Part shown: one piece after another, positions 32,561 to 44,895 of the stretch
Position numbering within the stretch: the stretch's first letter is position 1
Layout: each line of letters starts with the position of its first letter
NCBI GenBank assembly: GCA_964016985.1
Contig: OZ024833.1
Coordinates: 62,947,463 to 63,011,462 of the forward strand
Origin: Anodontia alba
Taxonomy: Eukaryota > Mollusca > Bivalvia > Lucinida > Lucinidae
DNA: 64,000 nucleotides
Direction of reading: 5' to 3'
Made by a program: the position numbers and the translations under genes
The notes under the pieces: generated by a model
The model's database searches: none
Seen by the model: the letters and a program-made list of their open reading frames with translations, nothing else
Told to the model about the DNA's origin: nothing

Positions 32561-32844
32561 GAGATCAAACATGGTTTTTCATGCATTAACATTCGCTAGG
32601 TTCCGAGGGAGGTATTGAAAACCGAGGCCGGGCCGAGGTTTTTTCACACCTACCAAGGGAACTGGCGAATAAAAAGTGAAAACATTTGCTACATTTCGCG
32701 TTATTTCTTGCACTATTTTGTTTCACCTTTTCGCCGATGTCTCGCGAACGCAATTTCCACGGACTATGCTCGTTCTAGGGCCAGGCAGTACACAACTCGT
32801 GAAGGCAGCGATTCTGTGGCCGCGGTACAAGCATGTTGAAAGTT

Positions 32845-32935
32845 GCGTAGCCGTGCATTAACAGCGCGTGAATTGCCTTGTTAATACATGGGTTTTCGCC
32901 GGTTAATGCACGGCTGTTATTAATGTTCGGCACTG
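32845..32935. repeat. Imperfect inverted repeat
   Basis: GCCGTGCATTAACAGCGCG pairs with CGGTTAATGCACGGC about 45 bp apart. Confidence 0.5.
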
Positions 32936-32984
32936 CTTTTTACACAATAATGGCGAGTCGAGAACACAAGACAACCACACACAG

Positions 32985-33122
32985 GACCTGCAGGGATCCG
33001 AACACAGACGTTGATAATCAAACGACAATCTTCTGAAACAGATTGAGAACCTTGATGGATCCGAATATAGACGTTGACAGTCGAACGCCAACCTTCTGAA
33101 ACAGACTGAGAAGGGAATCTTA
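32985..33122. repeat. 67-bp direct repeat, two copies
   Basis: GGATCCGAACACAGACGTTG and GGATCCGAATATAGACGTTG start two units that both continue to CTTCTGAAACAGA.TGAGAA. Confidence 0.8.
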
Positions 33123-33124
33123 AC

Positions 33125-33205
33125 AGACAATTTGCTTGAAATATCAAAGCCTATTTTCTGGAAAAATAATAAGAAAATACCATTAATTTGTCGTCTGAAT
33201 TAGTC
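33125..33205. repeat. Family R dispersed repeat, copy 1
   Basis: TTTGCTTGAAATATCAAAGC, CTATTTTCTGGAAAAATAA and AATTTGTCGTCTGAATT match 47395-47510. Confidence 0.6.
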
Positions 33206-33287
33206 GATAGGTTGGTAACAGTTAAATTAGATCGAAGTCAGAGTTTTATTATTCCCAGAGGTTAGAAATAAACTGTTGAAGATGTTT

Positions 33288-33508
33288 GTTAGCAAGCACT
33301 GTACAACCCGGTAGCATATATGAGCAAGCACTGTACAACCCGGTAGCATGTGTTAGCAAGCACTGTACAACCCGGTAGCATATGTTAGCAAGCACTGTAC
33401 AACTCGGTAGCATATGTTAGCGAGCACTGTACAACCCGGTAGCATATGTTAGCAAGCACTGTACAACCCGGTAGCGTATGTTAGCAAACACTGAACAACC
33501 GGGTGGTC
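33288..33508. repeat. 31-32 bp minisatellite, seven units
   Basis: Unit TTAGCAAGCACTGTACAACC plus CGGTAGCATATG, nearly identical copies; the last is diverged (CTGAACAACCGGGTGG). Confidence 0.95.
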
Positions 33509-33519
33509 AGCCCAAAAAT

Positions 33520-33635
33520 CAGGAAAACAGGCCTTTATAATGCTGACCCCCTCCCCCACTTAAATCCCACTTTTATATAGTAAAACTTTGGTTTACAGTG
33601 GTGTACATTATTTTTTTTCTTATTTCTGCTCAAAT
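33520..33635 (-). mobile_element. Family B, right-arm fragment (copy 15)
   Basis: AGGAAAACAGGCC followed by the ACCCC..AAATCCCACTTTTATA arm, stopping at TTTCTGCTCAAA just at the base of the core hairpin. Confidence 0.8.
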
Positions 33636-33779
33636 TCGCTGCGGTGTATATATCTTGCATGATGTCTGTGGCTGTCTTACTTCGTCGAAATACTTGAGGT
33701 AGCTCTTGGTGAGTGAGGCTGCCTGTTTTCTAATTTTCTGAAATCTTTGGCTGTTTCGCGGTAAATTACTGTTGGTATA

Positions 33780-34003
33780 TGGGTTACGTCAAGCGAAACG
33801 ATGTCTTCGAACATGTGCAAAAAGCACAGATTCAGATTCTGCTTGCGCAAAGTCTCATCCGGGCATTCGATCTCGATTGATACATTCTTAATGTCCAATG
33901 ATTCTGGTAGCGGACAGCGAAGACCCTGATCAGACTGCGTGGATAGGAAGGCTGATCTGGGTCTTGCATGTCCAAAGACACGTTTTCGCATGGCGCGGCC
34001 CAT
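33780..34003. mobile_element. Family C MITE, copy 7
   Basis: GGGTTACGTCAAGCGAAACG to CGTTTTCGCATGGCGCGGCC. Intact arms and the GCTGATCTGGGTCTTGCATG stretch used as empty-site reference for copy 5. Confidence 0.85.
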
Positions 34004-34103
34004 AAAACCTTAGCTTTTGTCGGGACTGCGCGGATGTCAAGGTTCGCCTGATAACTACTTGATATGTTTTAACGCCTCTTAGATAGACATCGAGATACCA
34101 GAA

Positions 34104-34155
34104 AAAGTCCACAGTCATGAAAAAACAGTCCTCCGAAGGTACTGAATAAGGGTTG
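34104..34155. repeat. Dispersed repeat shared with 3079-3140
   Basis: AAGTCCACAGTCATGAAAAA and TGAATAAGGGTTGG. Confidence 0.5.
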
Positions 34156-34354
34156 GTGGAATGACATGACATGATATCACGAAAGAATATAACATCATTT
34201 GATGAAGAATATATATATAAAAAAAAAAATGAAAAGAAAAGCTAAGAGAACTGCGAGAGAAATATCACCTTGGAACTATTATCAAAGTAAGCTTCAAAAA
34301 GGCGGTATATAATTACTTTAAGAAAGAAAAGAAGAAACGTGCATTGAGCAAAAT

Positions 34355-34561
34355 TGCCATGCGAAAACGTGTCTTCGGGCATATGCAGACAACGCATATG
34401 CGCAGTCTGCTCAGGGCATTCACTGTCCGCAAATAGAATCATTGGATACTATAGAATATTTCAGAGCAAATGCCCGGATGAGACTTTGTAGATGTGCAGC
34501 TTGATGTGAATCTGCACATTTTGCGCATGCTCGCAGCCACTATTTCGCTTGATGCAGCCCC
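34355..34561. mobile_element. Family C MITE, copy 8
   Basis: GCCATGCGAAAACGTGTCTT to TATTTCGCTTGATGCAGCCC. Confidence 0.82.
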
Positions 34562-34675
34562 AATTAAGAATAAGCTCGCCTGTATAAAAACTGTTCAAAA
34601 ATCATTGAACAAGGGCATCATAAGAAACGTAACAGTGTGATTCTTCTTTTGCGGTCCCTTTCTGCTCGTGTCGTA

Positions 34676-35096
<421 letters not shown>

Positions 35097-35317
35097 GTTT
35101 ACATTTTGTGCTTAACTGTTTCAGATTCTTATTTTTACTATCAGTCCTTGGCAAAACTGCGGTCTATGATATTTACTTTTGGTGCCGAACTTTCTTGTGT
35201 GGGAATGGGGTGGGGACAGTTGGGGTGAGGGAGGAGATCTATATTTTTTGTTTTTTTTTTATAAACAGTTTTGGTTATGCTAGAATAAATAATCTGGCTT
35301 AAGATAAAAAGTAAAAA

Positions 35318-35341
35318 ACTAAAATGGCGTTTCGTCATTAA

Positions 35342-35382
<41 letters not shown>

Positions 35383-35462
35383 AAACTAAAATGGCGTTTC
35401 GTCATTTCGTCATTAATAAAAAAAAAACTAAACTGGTGTTTCGTCATTAATAAAAAAAAATG
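35318..35462. repeat. Tandem ATGGCGTTTCGTCATTAA units with A runs
   Basis: Three units of ACTAAA.TGG.GTTTCGTCATT, each followed by an A run; the first run is about 39 A (35342-35381). Confidence 0.85.
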
Positions 35463-35997
35463 TGTTTGGTACCTTTTTGAGGAAACAAATGTTGGAAATG
35501 TTCTGGCTTCTGTGGGGCGAAGCCCCCAGACCCCTATTAATTAGTTTTATAAATCTATAATTACATTAAATCAGCCTGCTGGTGCTTGTATACATATGCA
35601 TGCAGGGAGTGCTGCAGTAGTTACTATAACATTATATGTCATGGAGTTTTCTTGCTTTCAAATCTTTACACCATTCAAAATAACGAGGAATATACTTTGG
35701 TCTCTGTGGGGGTTCAGTCTGGCTTTGGCCAAACAGTCCCAAATATTCATATGCATTTGAAAGCATATTTCTTTTTCTTACTCCCTTATAGTATTCTTCA
35801 ATCAGTTACTGTTGATGGGAAGTGTTAAGAAAGCAAAATATTGGCTTTCAGAAGATAGAAAGTATTTAAATTTATATCTTAAATTTAGTGAGAATTATTC
35901 CAATTCTTCATAAAAAATATCTTACAGATTGAGATTTACAATCTGTAAGTTCGGTCTAATAGTTGGTTGAAACGTAAAAAAAATATTGTTTTGAATT
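35463..35997. other. Unassigned sequence
   Basis: One palindrome CTTACAGATTG/CAATCTGTAAG near 35921-35950; nothing else recognised. Confidence 0.45.
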
Positions 35998-36220
35998 TGT
36001 GGGAGAAAATTGCTTCCTGGCCATGTAAAAACATGAATTGTTTTTCTTGGTCAGCGAACAAAACTTCTGGCCAAAGAAAAACGCATTCTCCAATCCTAAC
36101 TTTTTTTTTCTTGCAAATATCAGAATAACCTGATCCGTGGGGTTATGCGTTTGTGGGAAAACTGGCTTCCCTGGCCATGTAAAAACACAAATTGTTTTTC
36201 TTGGTCAGCGAACAAACTTC

Positions 36221-36255
<35 letters not shown>

Positions 36256-36312
36256 GCATTCCCCAATCCTAACTGTTTTTCTTGCAAATATCAGAATAAC
36301 CTGGTCTATGGG
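35998..36312. repeat. Tandem duplication of about 155 bp
   Basis: TTGTGGGAGAAAATTGCTTC at 35997 and TTGTGGGAAAACTGGCTTCC at 36149 start two units sharing CCTGGCCATGTAAAAACA, TTTTTCTTGGTCAGCGAACA and CTTGCAAATATCAGAATAAC. The second contains A32 at 36223-36254. Confidence 0.85.
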
Positions 36313-36563
36313 GAAATTAAACTTGACCTATATTCTCCTTAAGTATAATTCTGAAACTGCACCACTTATTGAAAGGATCAAAATAGGCACGTTTGATTAA
36401 TTAAGGAAAACAAACGGCCATAAAAAAAACTATGCATTCATCAAAATACCATTGTTTTCATTGATATACGAGCGTTTTGCCATCATTTACTCCAGTTAAA
36501 ATGTTTTCTTCATCATGTATAAATATGTTACATATTGTCTACGATATATATCCTAATTATTCG

Positions 36564-36800
36564 CATAAAAACAAGCCTATTCAAATATACTGAAAATTTT
36601 ACCACCAAAAAAAATGAAAATTTGCAGATAAAAATTCCGATATTTTTCATATTTCTGCTCAAAATATAGATTGAAGATACTCGTTAGAACTGCCTCTCCG
36701 ATGCGGTTCTAACGAGTACCCACAATCTATGTTTTTTAGCAGAAATAAGAAAAATAATGTATACCCCTGTAAACCCCAGTTTTACTATATAAAAGTGGAG
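36564..36800 (+). mobile_element. Family B, copy 16, right end lost
   Basis: CATAAAAACAAGCC start, diverged core (GAAGATACTCGTTAGAACTG against GCGGTTCTAACGAGTACCCA) and right arm to AAAAGTGGAGT, where the mariner relic begins. Confidence 0.85.
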
Positions 36801-36829
36801 TCAACAAGGTATGTTTTCTCTATGGAGGT

Positions 36830-37050
36830 ACATCCGTAAACGCCATTTCCGGTCCGATCAAGGAGAAGACAGCAGTTGAAGAGTGGTGAATGCAAAACGC
36901 CCGGACTTCTTCAACTCGGGGATGAAAGCACTGGAACTTCATAGATCCAAAAGTATCATAAGTGATGGTAGTTACATAGCAAATTTTAAAGAAGAGGTCG
37001 AATTCCAAACGGCAATAAGGTAGGCTGGTTACTTATCGACTCGCCCGCTG
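36830..37050 (+). pseudogene. Mariner transposase C-terminal relic
   Basis: Plus strand from 36837 reads RHFRSDQGEDSS, then after a stop RVVNAKRPDFFNSGMKALEL and SYIANFKEEVEF, which is the C-terminal end of a mariner transposase. It is followed by TAGGCTGGTTACTTATCGAC and TCGCCCG, a mariner terminal repeat like that at 16391. Only the 3' end survives, and it differs from the 15-kb copy, so it is a separate insertion. Confidence 0.8.
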
Positions 37051-37234
37051 ATTTATGTAAATGTCAGAAAGATGAAACCACAAAGGAAATGGCTTACCTT
37101 CGCATATTTTCTAAATGATCGCATGCGAAAAATGCGTTCTTTAAAAGTACATAGTGATTAGCATGCTGGGGCGTATTGACTCAAGTTCTAGCAGATGTTA
37201 CCAGTTAATCCTGGAAGCGCTAAGCAAAATTATA

Positions 37235-37385
37235 GCAGACGATATTCTAAGTTTTTTTGCTTTTTTTTTAGAGGAAAGTCTTAGCATTTCATGTGAATCG
37301 TCTGCCTGACAGACGATTTCACACGGGATGTAAAGTCTTATTTTCTCTTAAAAAATACAAAACAAATTAACAAAAGGTCGTCTGC
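37235..37385. mobile_element. Q palindromic element
   Basis: GCAGACGATATTC to AAAAGGTCGTCTGC with inner AATCGTCTGCCTGACAGACG. TATA flanks both ends, a possible 3-4 bp duplication. Confidence 0.7.
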
Positions 37386-37499
37386 TATAAATTTGTCATA
37401 GCGCTTTAATAGTTAAAGCACTTAAACAATGATAGGAATATCGATGTTCCATGATATTGATGAGAACATATTTTGGAACCCGTAATGTAAAAAGGACAT

Positions 37500-40400
37500 C
37501 GGCGCTTGATTGCAATTAGCTGCACGGATACAATTTTACCTCCAGCTGAATCGTTTCTAAAAGGCATGACACTTGAGACCTCGTCGCTTGGCCACGATTA
37601 ACTTTACGAATCAAGTTTAGGCTAGTTAAATAAACTCTAAAATGAATTGCTCTTAAGACCTAAACACTTGGCCACGATTTGCAGCACGGATAAATGTACG
37701 GCTAGCTGAATATATTCTAAAAGGAATGACCCTTGAGACCTCGGCGCTTGGCCATGATCAGTTGCACGAATAATTATACTGCTAGTGGAATAGGTTCTGA
37801 AAGAAATCACCCTTGAGACCTCAGCGCTTGGCCACGATTAGCTGCACGGATAAATATACGGCTAGTGGAATAGATCCTAAAAGGAATGACTCTTGAGACT
37901 TGAACGCTAGGCCGCGATCAGATAGGCGAATACGTTTACGGCTAGTTGTGTAGATTACTTAAGGAATGACCTTTGAGACCTCAGCGTTTGGCCAAGATTA
38001 GCTGCATAGATAAATTTACGGAAAGTTGAATAGATTCTAAAAGAAATGACCCTGGAGACCTCAGCGCTAAGCCAAGATTAGCTGCAAGAATAATATAAGG
38101 CTAGTTGAATAAATTCCAAAAGGAATGCCCTTGAGACCTTAAAGATAAGACACGATTAGCTGCACAGATACATTTACGGGTAATTGAATAGATTCTAAAA
38201 AGAATGACCATTGCAATCTCAGCGCTTTACCATGATTATCTGCACGGATAAATTTACAGCTCGTTGAATCGATAAAAAAATGACAATTCAGACCGTAACA
38301 CACGGCCACGATTAGCTGCACGGATAAATCTACAGTCAGTGGAATAAATTCTAAAAGAAATGCTAATTGAGACCCAAGCGCTTGGCTACTATAAGCTGCG
38401 TTGAAACATGTACAGCTACTTGAATGAATTTAAAAGGGAACGCTTCTTGAGACTCCAACATTTTGCATGGTTAGCGGCACGGACAAATTTACAGCTAGAT
38501 GTATAAATTCTAAAAGGAATGACATTTGAGATCTCAGCACTTGGCCACGATAAGCTACGCGAATAGATATGCCGCTAGTTGAATACATTCTAAACAAAAC
38601 GACTCTTTGAGACCTCAGCGCATGGCCACGATAAGTTGCACGAATAAATATGTGGCTGGTTGAATACATTCTAAAAGGAATGACTCTTGAGACATGAGCG
38701 CTTGGCCACGATCAGTTGCGCGGATAAATATGCGTCTAGTTGAATACATTCTAAAAGGTATGACCCTTGAGACCTCAGCGCGTGGCCACGATAAGTTGCG
38801 CGAATAAATATGCGGCTAGTCGAATACATTCTAAAGGTATGACCCTTGAGACCGCAGCGCGTGGCCAAGATAAGTTGTACGAATAAATATGCGGCTAGTT
38901 GAATACATTCAGAAAGGTATAACCCTTGAGACGTCAATGCTTGGCCACGATCAGTTGCTCGGATAAATATACGGCTAACTGAATACATTCTAAAAGGTAT
39001 GACCCCAGAGACGTCAGCGCTTGGCCACGATCATTTGCGCGGATAAATATGTGGCCAGCTGAATACATTCTAAAAGGTATGACCCTTGAGACCTCAGCGC
39101 GTGGTCAAGATAAGTTGCTCGAATAAATATGCGGCTAGTTGAATACATTCAAAAAGGTATGACACTTGAGGCGTCAGCGCGTGGCCACGATAAATTAAGA
39201 GAATAAATATGCGGCTAATTGAATACATTGTAAAAGGTATGACCCTTGAGACGTCAGCGCTTGGCCATGATCAGATGCGCGGATAAATATGCGGCTACTT
39301 GAATACATTCTAAACGGTATGACCCTTGAGACCTCAGCGCGTGGCCTAGATAATTTGTGCGAATAAATATGCAGCTAGTAGAATAAATTCTAAAAGATAT
39401 GACGCTTGAGACCTCAGCGCGTGGCCACGATAAGTTGCGCGAATAAATATGCGGCTAGTTGAGTACGTTCTAAGAGGCATGACCCTTGAGACCTCAGCGC
39501 GTGGCCAAGATAATTTGCGCGAATAAATATGCGGCTAGTTGAATAAATTCTAAAAGGTATGACCCTTGAGACCTCAGCGCGTGGCCAAGATAAGTTGCGC
39601 GAATAAATATGCGGCTAGTTGAATACATTCCAAAAGATATGCCCCTTGAGACCTCAGCGCGTGTCCAAGATCAGTTGCGCGGATAAATATAAGGCTAGTT
39701 GAATATATTCTAAAAGGAACGAGTTTGAGACGTCAGCGCTTAGCCACGAAAAGACGTGCGGGTAAATATGCGGCTAGTTGAATGCATTGTAAAAGGAATG
39801 AGTTTGAGACGTCAGCACTTAGCCACGATTAGATGCGCGGATAAGTATGCGGCTAGTTGAAAGCATTCTAAAAGGAATGAGTTTGAGACGTCAGCGCTTA
39901 ACCATGATAAGATGCGCGGATAAATATGCAGCTAGCTGAATACATTCAAAAAAGAATGGCTCTTGAGACGTTAGCGCGTGGCCACGATAAGATGCGCAGA
40001 TAAATATGCGGCTAGTTGAATACATTCAAAAGGGTATGACCCTTGAGACCTCAGCGCCTGGCCTAGATCGGTCGTGCGGATAAATATGCGGCTAGTTTAA
40101 TATATTCTAAAAAGAATGACCCTTTGTACCTCAGCACTTGGCCTAGATCAATTGCGCGGACAAATATGCGGCCAGTTGAATACAATATTCTAAACAGAAT
40201 GATCCTTGAGACGTCAGCGCTTAGCCACGATAAGATGCGCGGATAAATATATGGCTAGTTGAATACAATGACTCTTGGTCGTCAGCGCTTGGCCACGATA
40301 AGATGCGGTGATAAATATGCGGCTAAGTGAATACATTCTAAAAGGTATGACCCTTGAGACCTCAGCGCTTGACCTAGATCAATTTCGCGAATAAATATGC

Positions 40401-42335
40401 GGCTAGTTTTATATATATTCTAAAAAAGAATGACGAGACCCTTGAGACCTCAGCGCTTGACCACGATAAGTTGTGCGGATAAATATGCGGCTAGTTAAAG
40501 ACATTCTACAAGATAAAACCCTTGAGACCTCAGCGCGTGGCCGCGATCAGTTAGGGGATAAATTTATGGCTAGATGAATTATATTTTAAAAAGAATGACT
40601 CTTGAGATGGCGGATAAATTTACAGCTAGCTGTACTTATTCTAAAAGGAATGACATTTGAGATCCCTGCACTTGGCAACGATAAGCTACGCGGATAGATA
40701 TGCGGCTAGTTGAATACATTCTAAACAAAACCATCATTGAGACATTAGCGCTTGTCCACGATTAGATGCGCGAATAAATGAACGGCTAGTTAATTACTAT
40801 CTCAAAAAGAATGATTCTTGAGACATCAAAGCTTGGCCAAGATCAGTCGTGCGGATATATGTACGGCTATTTGAATACATTTTGAAAGGAATGACTCTTG
40901 AGACATCAGCTCGTGGGCACGAAAAGTTGCGCAGATGAATATGCGACTAGTTAAATGTATTCTAAAAGAAATCACCCTTGAGACGTCAGCTCTTGGCCAC
41001 TATATTGATCGGATAAATGTACGGCTAGTTGAATACGTGCTAATAGGAATGAGCCTTGAGCCTTGAGACGTCAGCGCTTGGCCACGGTCAGCTGTGCGGA
41101 TAAGCATGCGGCTAGTTGAATATATTCTAAACAAAACGACCCTTGAGACGCCAGAGCTTGGCTACGATCAGTTGCGCGGATAAATATGCGGCTAGTTGAA
41201 TACATTCTAAAAGGGATGAGCCTTGAGACCTCAGCGCCTGGTCGCCAAGATCAGCTGCGCGGATTGATTTACGGCAAAAAGGTAAGAGAAAAGTCCAGGG
41301 AGTGCCACAATCACAAACCGCAGCCCTTCCCAGACCCCAAGAGGAAGAGGAAACCGACAAATGACACACGGAAAGACATTCAACAAATCGCCTCGTAGAA
41401 TAAACCACAAAGCAACAAAGAGTAAGACTAACACCGGGACCACCGCCCTAGAACGGTCGGAAGAGCAAACCACCTGGGGGTTTAAAGCACTTTTACAGCC
41501 AACTAACTTCACCCTGGATCCCGAAGCTACTCCCAACACAGAAACACACAAAAACCCGGCCCGCACAAAGGCCCCCAACCCAGCCAACGCACCAAAGCGA
41601 AAACATAAAAACCAAACCAATCACTATAATAAACAAAGACGAGCACCCATGGCTGAACAGTTGAAGTTGAACAGATGCTAAAACGAATGACCTTTGAGAT
41701 CGCAACACTTGACCACGATCAGCCTCGCGAATATATATACAGCGAAAGGGAATAACCATTGGTTCTCAAAGCTTTGCCACGAATAGTGCACGGATAAATT
41801 TATGGGCTAACTGAATAGATTCATGACCATTGAGACCTCTGCGATTGGCTATGATTAGCTGCATGGTTATATTTGAGGGTAGTGGAATAAATTGTAAACG
41901 GAATGACCCTTGAGACCGCAAAGCTTTGCTACGATTAACGATTAGCTGCACGGATAAATTTACGGATAGCTGATTACATTCTAAAATGAATGAATCTTCT
42001 GACCTCAGCACTTGGCCACGATTAGCTGCATGGATAAATTTCTGGCTAGTTAAATATTTTTTTAAAAGAAATGGCACTTGAATTCTTAGCGCTTGGCGAC
42101 GATTGGGTGCACAGATAAATTTACGCTGGCTGAATAGATTATAAAAGGAATAACATTGTGACTTCAGCGCTTGGCCACGATTAGCTGCACGGATTAATTT
42201 ATGGGTAGTTGAATAGATTCTAAACTGAATGACCCTTGTGACCTCAGCGTGATCACAATTTTATGCATGGACAAATTTACAGCTGGTTCAATAGATTAAA
42301 AAATGAATGACCTGTTGGACCTCAATGCTGGAGCA
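37500..42335. repeat. 80-bp satellite, about 55 units
   Basis: Unit: ATGACCCTTGAGACCTCAGC, GCGTGGCCACGATAAGTTGC, GCGAATAAATATGCGGCTAG, TTGAATACATTCTAAAAGGT. Spacing is exactly 80 bp through 39321, 39401, 39481, 39561 and 39641. Outer units (before 38.4 and after 41.7 kb) use AGCTGCACGGATAAATTTAC and are ragged; central units are more uniform. Interrupted by an M copy at 41276-41660. Short minus-strand frames (MYSTSRIFIRATYRG type) are unit translations. Confidence 0.97.
41276..41660 (+). mobile_element. Family M repeat, inserted in the satellite
   Basis: AAAAAGGTAAGAGAAAAGTC, CCACAATCACAAACCGCAGC, AAGAGGAAGAGGAAACCGAC, GACCACCGCCCTAGAACGGT and CCACCTGGGGGTTTAAAGC. Satellite sequence TTTACGGC precedes it and GTTGAACAGATGCTAAAACG resumes after. 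Confidence 0.8.
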
Positions 42336-42705
42336 GTACTGTAACACATGGGGATTAAAAATCAACACGAACAAAACAAAAGTAATGATTTTGCGAACGG
42401 GGTCGAAATACAAACCAGGATTTTATCCTCTGCGATACAACTTTAGAGATTGTTCAATCTTTTAAATATCTTGGTAACATTTCTTTAAAAACGGCTCATG
42501 GTTTAGGACGCAGAAAAGACTTGCTCAACATTCAGCATTTGCATTACACAATGTATTTATCGTATTTAACCAGCTTGACATTTCTAATTCAAATGAATCC
42601 CGTTTACATGTATTTGACAGTCGGAATTCAAATGAATCCTGTTTATTTGACAGTCGGGTCTATCCTTAATTATCATGCTGAAGTATGGGGTAATCATGAA
42701 TCCAA
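42330..42705 (+). pseudogene. LINE reverse-transcriptase C-terminal scrap
   Basis: LEQYCNTWGLKINTNKTKVM at 42331-42390 is the non-LTR RT region after the catalytic site. After a frameshift near 42420 it continues TTLEIVQSFKYLGNI, and later ILNYHAEVWG, matching the usual YLG and LNYG.EVWG motifs. An ATTCAAATGAATCC-type segment is duplicated at 42586-42650. It belongs to a different LINE from the 53-kb element. B copy 17 follows directly. Confidence 0.75.
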
Positions 42706-42706
42706 G

Positions 42707-42957
42707 GACCCCTTAAACCCAACTTTTATATAGTAAAACTGGGGTTTACAGGGGTATACAATATTTTTCTTATTTCTGCACAAAACATAGATTGTGGGTA
42801 CTCGTTAGAACCGCCTCGCCGAGGCGGTTCTAACGAGTACCCACAATCTATGTTTTGAGCAGAAATATGAAAAATATCAGAGTTTTTTTTATCTGAAAAT
42901 GTTCAGTTTTTTTGGGTGAAATTTTCTATATATTTGAATAGGCGTGTTTTCGTAATG
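42707..42957 (-). mobile_element. Family B element, copy 17, one end missing
   Basis: Begins ACCCCTTAAACCCAAC inside the right arm, intact core 42785-42855, ends GGCGTGTTTTCGTAATG. Confidence 0.88.
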
Positions 42958-43030
42958 CCTATGAAAATTACAAGGCAACTAATGATGGTAAGATACTGGA
43001 TAAAATTATTGAAAACGCATAATCCATTAT

Positions 43031-43310
43031 CATTACGAAAACACGCCTATTCAAATATATTGAAAATTTTGCAACCAAAAACTGGCAAATTTTCATATAA
43101 AAAATTCTAATATTTTTCATATTTCTGCTCAAAACATAGATTGTGGGTACTTGTTAGAACCGCCTCGGCGAGGCGGTTCTAACGAGTACCCACAATCTAT
43201 GTGTTTGAGCAGAAATAAGAAAAATAATGTATACCCCTGTAAACCCCAGTTTTACTATACAAAAGTGGGGTTTGAGGGGGTCAAAATTATATAGGCATGT
43301 TTTCGGGATG
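43031..43310 (+). mobile_element. Family B hairpin element, copy 18
   Basis: CATTACGAAAACACGCC to GGCATGTTTTCGGGATG, core 43120-43205, 73 bp downstream of copy 17. Confidence 0.92.
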
Positions 43311-43337
43311 TAGTAAAGACATAAAAACAAGATTTTA

Positions 43338-43420
43338 CCCAGGATTTTAACGTCGATTCAACGTCATGACGTTGTTCCGATGTTGATGCAACGCTGTTTC
43401 AACGTAGCATGCCCGCTAGG
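43338..43420. mobile_element. Family J element, short copy 2
   Basis: CCCAGGATTTTAACGTCGAT to TAGCATGCCCGCTAGG with ACGTCATGACGTTG inside. Confidence 0.65.
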
Positions 43421-43691
43421 TTAAATGCTTTGTTTCTGCATTGTCGATATACTATTAGAAAGAAAACTGAATACTGTAAAATACAAATGAAAAAAAAAAA
43501 AGACATCAAAATTAAAAACACAATAGTATTGCAGGAACTATGTTTTTGAAAAATAATGCATCAAATATGTCGTACGTAATATTTTTAAAAATTAATTTTC
43601 AACTGACGTTAATGATGACGTCCTCAAAACCATGAGTAAACAACCAGGCCACTTTTGAAGTAATGCTATTCTAATGTCACTCAGTAAACAA

Positions 43692-43929
43692 TGAGCCGCA
43701 ATGTCCGAAAACGAACCTTCAAACATGTGCGCCCAGCGGAGATTCAACTCAGTCTGCACATTCGCGCAGTCTGAAAAGAATATTCACTGTGCACATTTTA
43801 GACATTCAAACATACAACGTTTCTTATGTGAACAACGAAGACTCTGATCAGACTGCACGGATGCGCAGGCTTTTTTGAGTCTTTTTGGGAGCATATATCA
43901 GAAGGTACGTTGTCTCACATTGCGGTTCA
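43692..43929. mobile_element. Family A MITE, copy 5
   Basis: TGAGCCGCAATGTCCGAAAA to CTCACATTGCGGTTCA, with CTCTGATCAGACTGCACGGA arm. Confidence 0.85.
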
Positions 43930-44008
43930 TTTGTTGCTTGCTGCATTCGTTCAGCTCTGTCTAACAGTACTACTTTTTATTGCAATCGGTTTAGCAGATG
44001 CAGTGCAG

Positions 44009-44250
44009 TTAACCCATTAAAGACTGAATAAACTCTCCTGCACTGTATATTAGAAGAGTCCATTTTCGATTTTAGGTATGTCAGGCTACATGATGTAGAT
44101 ATTCCTAAAGGAAAATGGTTGAACTATTTGCAAACAGTGGAGATCCTGATCAGACGCCGCATTCTGCGGCGTCTGATCTGGGCCTGCACTGTTTACAAGT
44201 ACCCGGATAGGGGTCTCCCTGCCAAAAGCCACATGTAGGTCAGTGGGTTT
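44009..44250. mobile_element. Family G TTAA-type MITE, copy 2
   Basis: TTAACCCATTAAAGACTGAA to GTCAGTGGGTTT. Hairpin GATCAGACGCCGCATTCTGC with GGCGTCTGATCTGGGCCTGC. Confidence 0.82.
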
Positions 44251-44424
44251 TCAGAAAAAAAAAAAAAAAAAAAAAAAAATGGCACAAGAATTGTACAACG
44301 TTTTTTTTTTACGCATGACGGTACACCATGTCGATACGGTGACTGCTTTTCCCTTTTCAAAGAAAAACGTGGAGACATGGTATTCGGCTTCCCGTAGTGC
44401 GTGTTGCGTAGTTCTAAACCCTTT

Positions 44425-44865
44425 GACAGTATGTGCATATGTGCCTTGTGTCCGTTACTCCTCCTACAGTTTTATGCGATCTTTATTAAGCTGCACAGAA
44501 CTGTTTGTCATTGTCTGAAGATGTGCATGTGATTTGGCTATAATCCTCAGATTTATTTTTGCATTTCTTTCCGCGTTTTGAACTTAGCCAATTTTTCAGT
44601 CTCAGATACTATCAAAGTGTACGTATAGGCAGCGGGTACCTTGTGTCTGCAACTTCGTCTACAGTTTTATACCGATCTATTTGAAATTGTACAGGTATTT
44701 CTGTCATGATCTGAAGATGTGCATATGATTTGGATATAATCCTCAATAATTTTGTATCACTTATTCCGCGTTCTAAACGTTTTATTATTTTTATTATTAT
44801 TATTATTATTATTTCAGTTTTCTTCATTTTACCCAGTCATTTTCGAGCTCAAATACAATCAAACT
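44425..44865. repeat. Tandem duplication of about 210 bp
   Basis: GTGCATATGTGCCTTGTGTC and GCAGCGGGTACCTTGTGTCT begin two units sharing CTACAGTTTTATGCGATCT, TGTC.T..TCTGAAGATGTGC and TCCGCGTTTTGAAC. The second holds a (TTA)n run at 44779-44812. Confidence 0.75.
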
Positions 44866-44895
44866 TTTTACATAGTACACACGTAGGTACCTTTG

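Noticed and set aside
33288..33508. CRISPR-like array
   Set aside because: Units of 31-32 bp abut each other with no unique spacers, and the sequence is from an animal.
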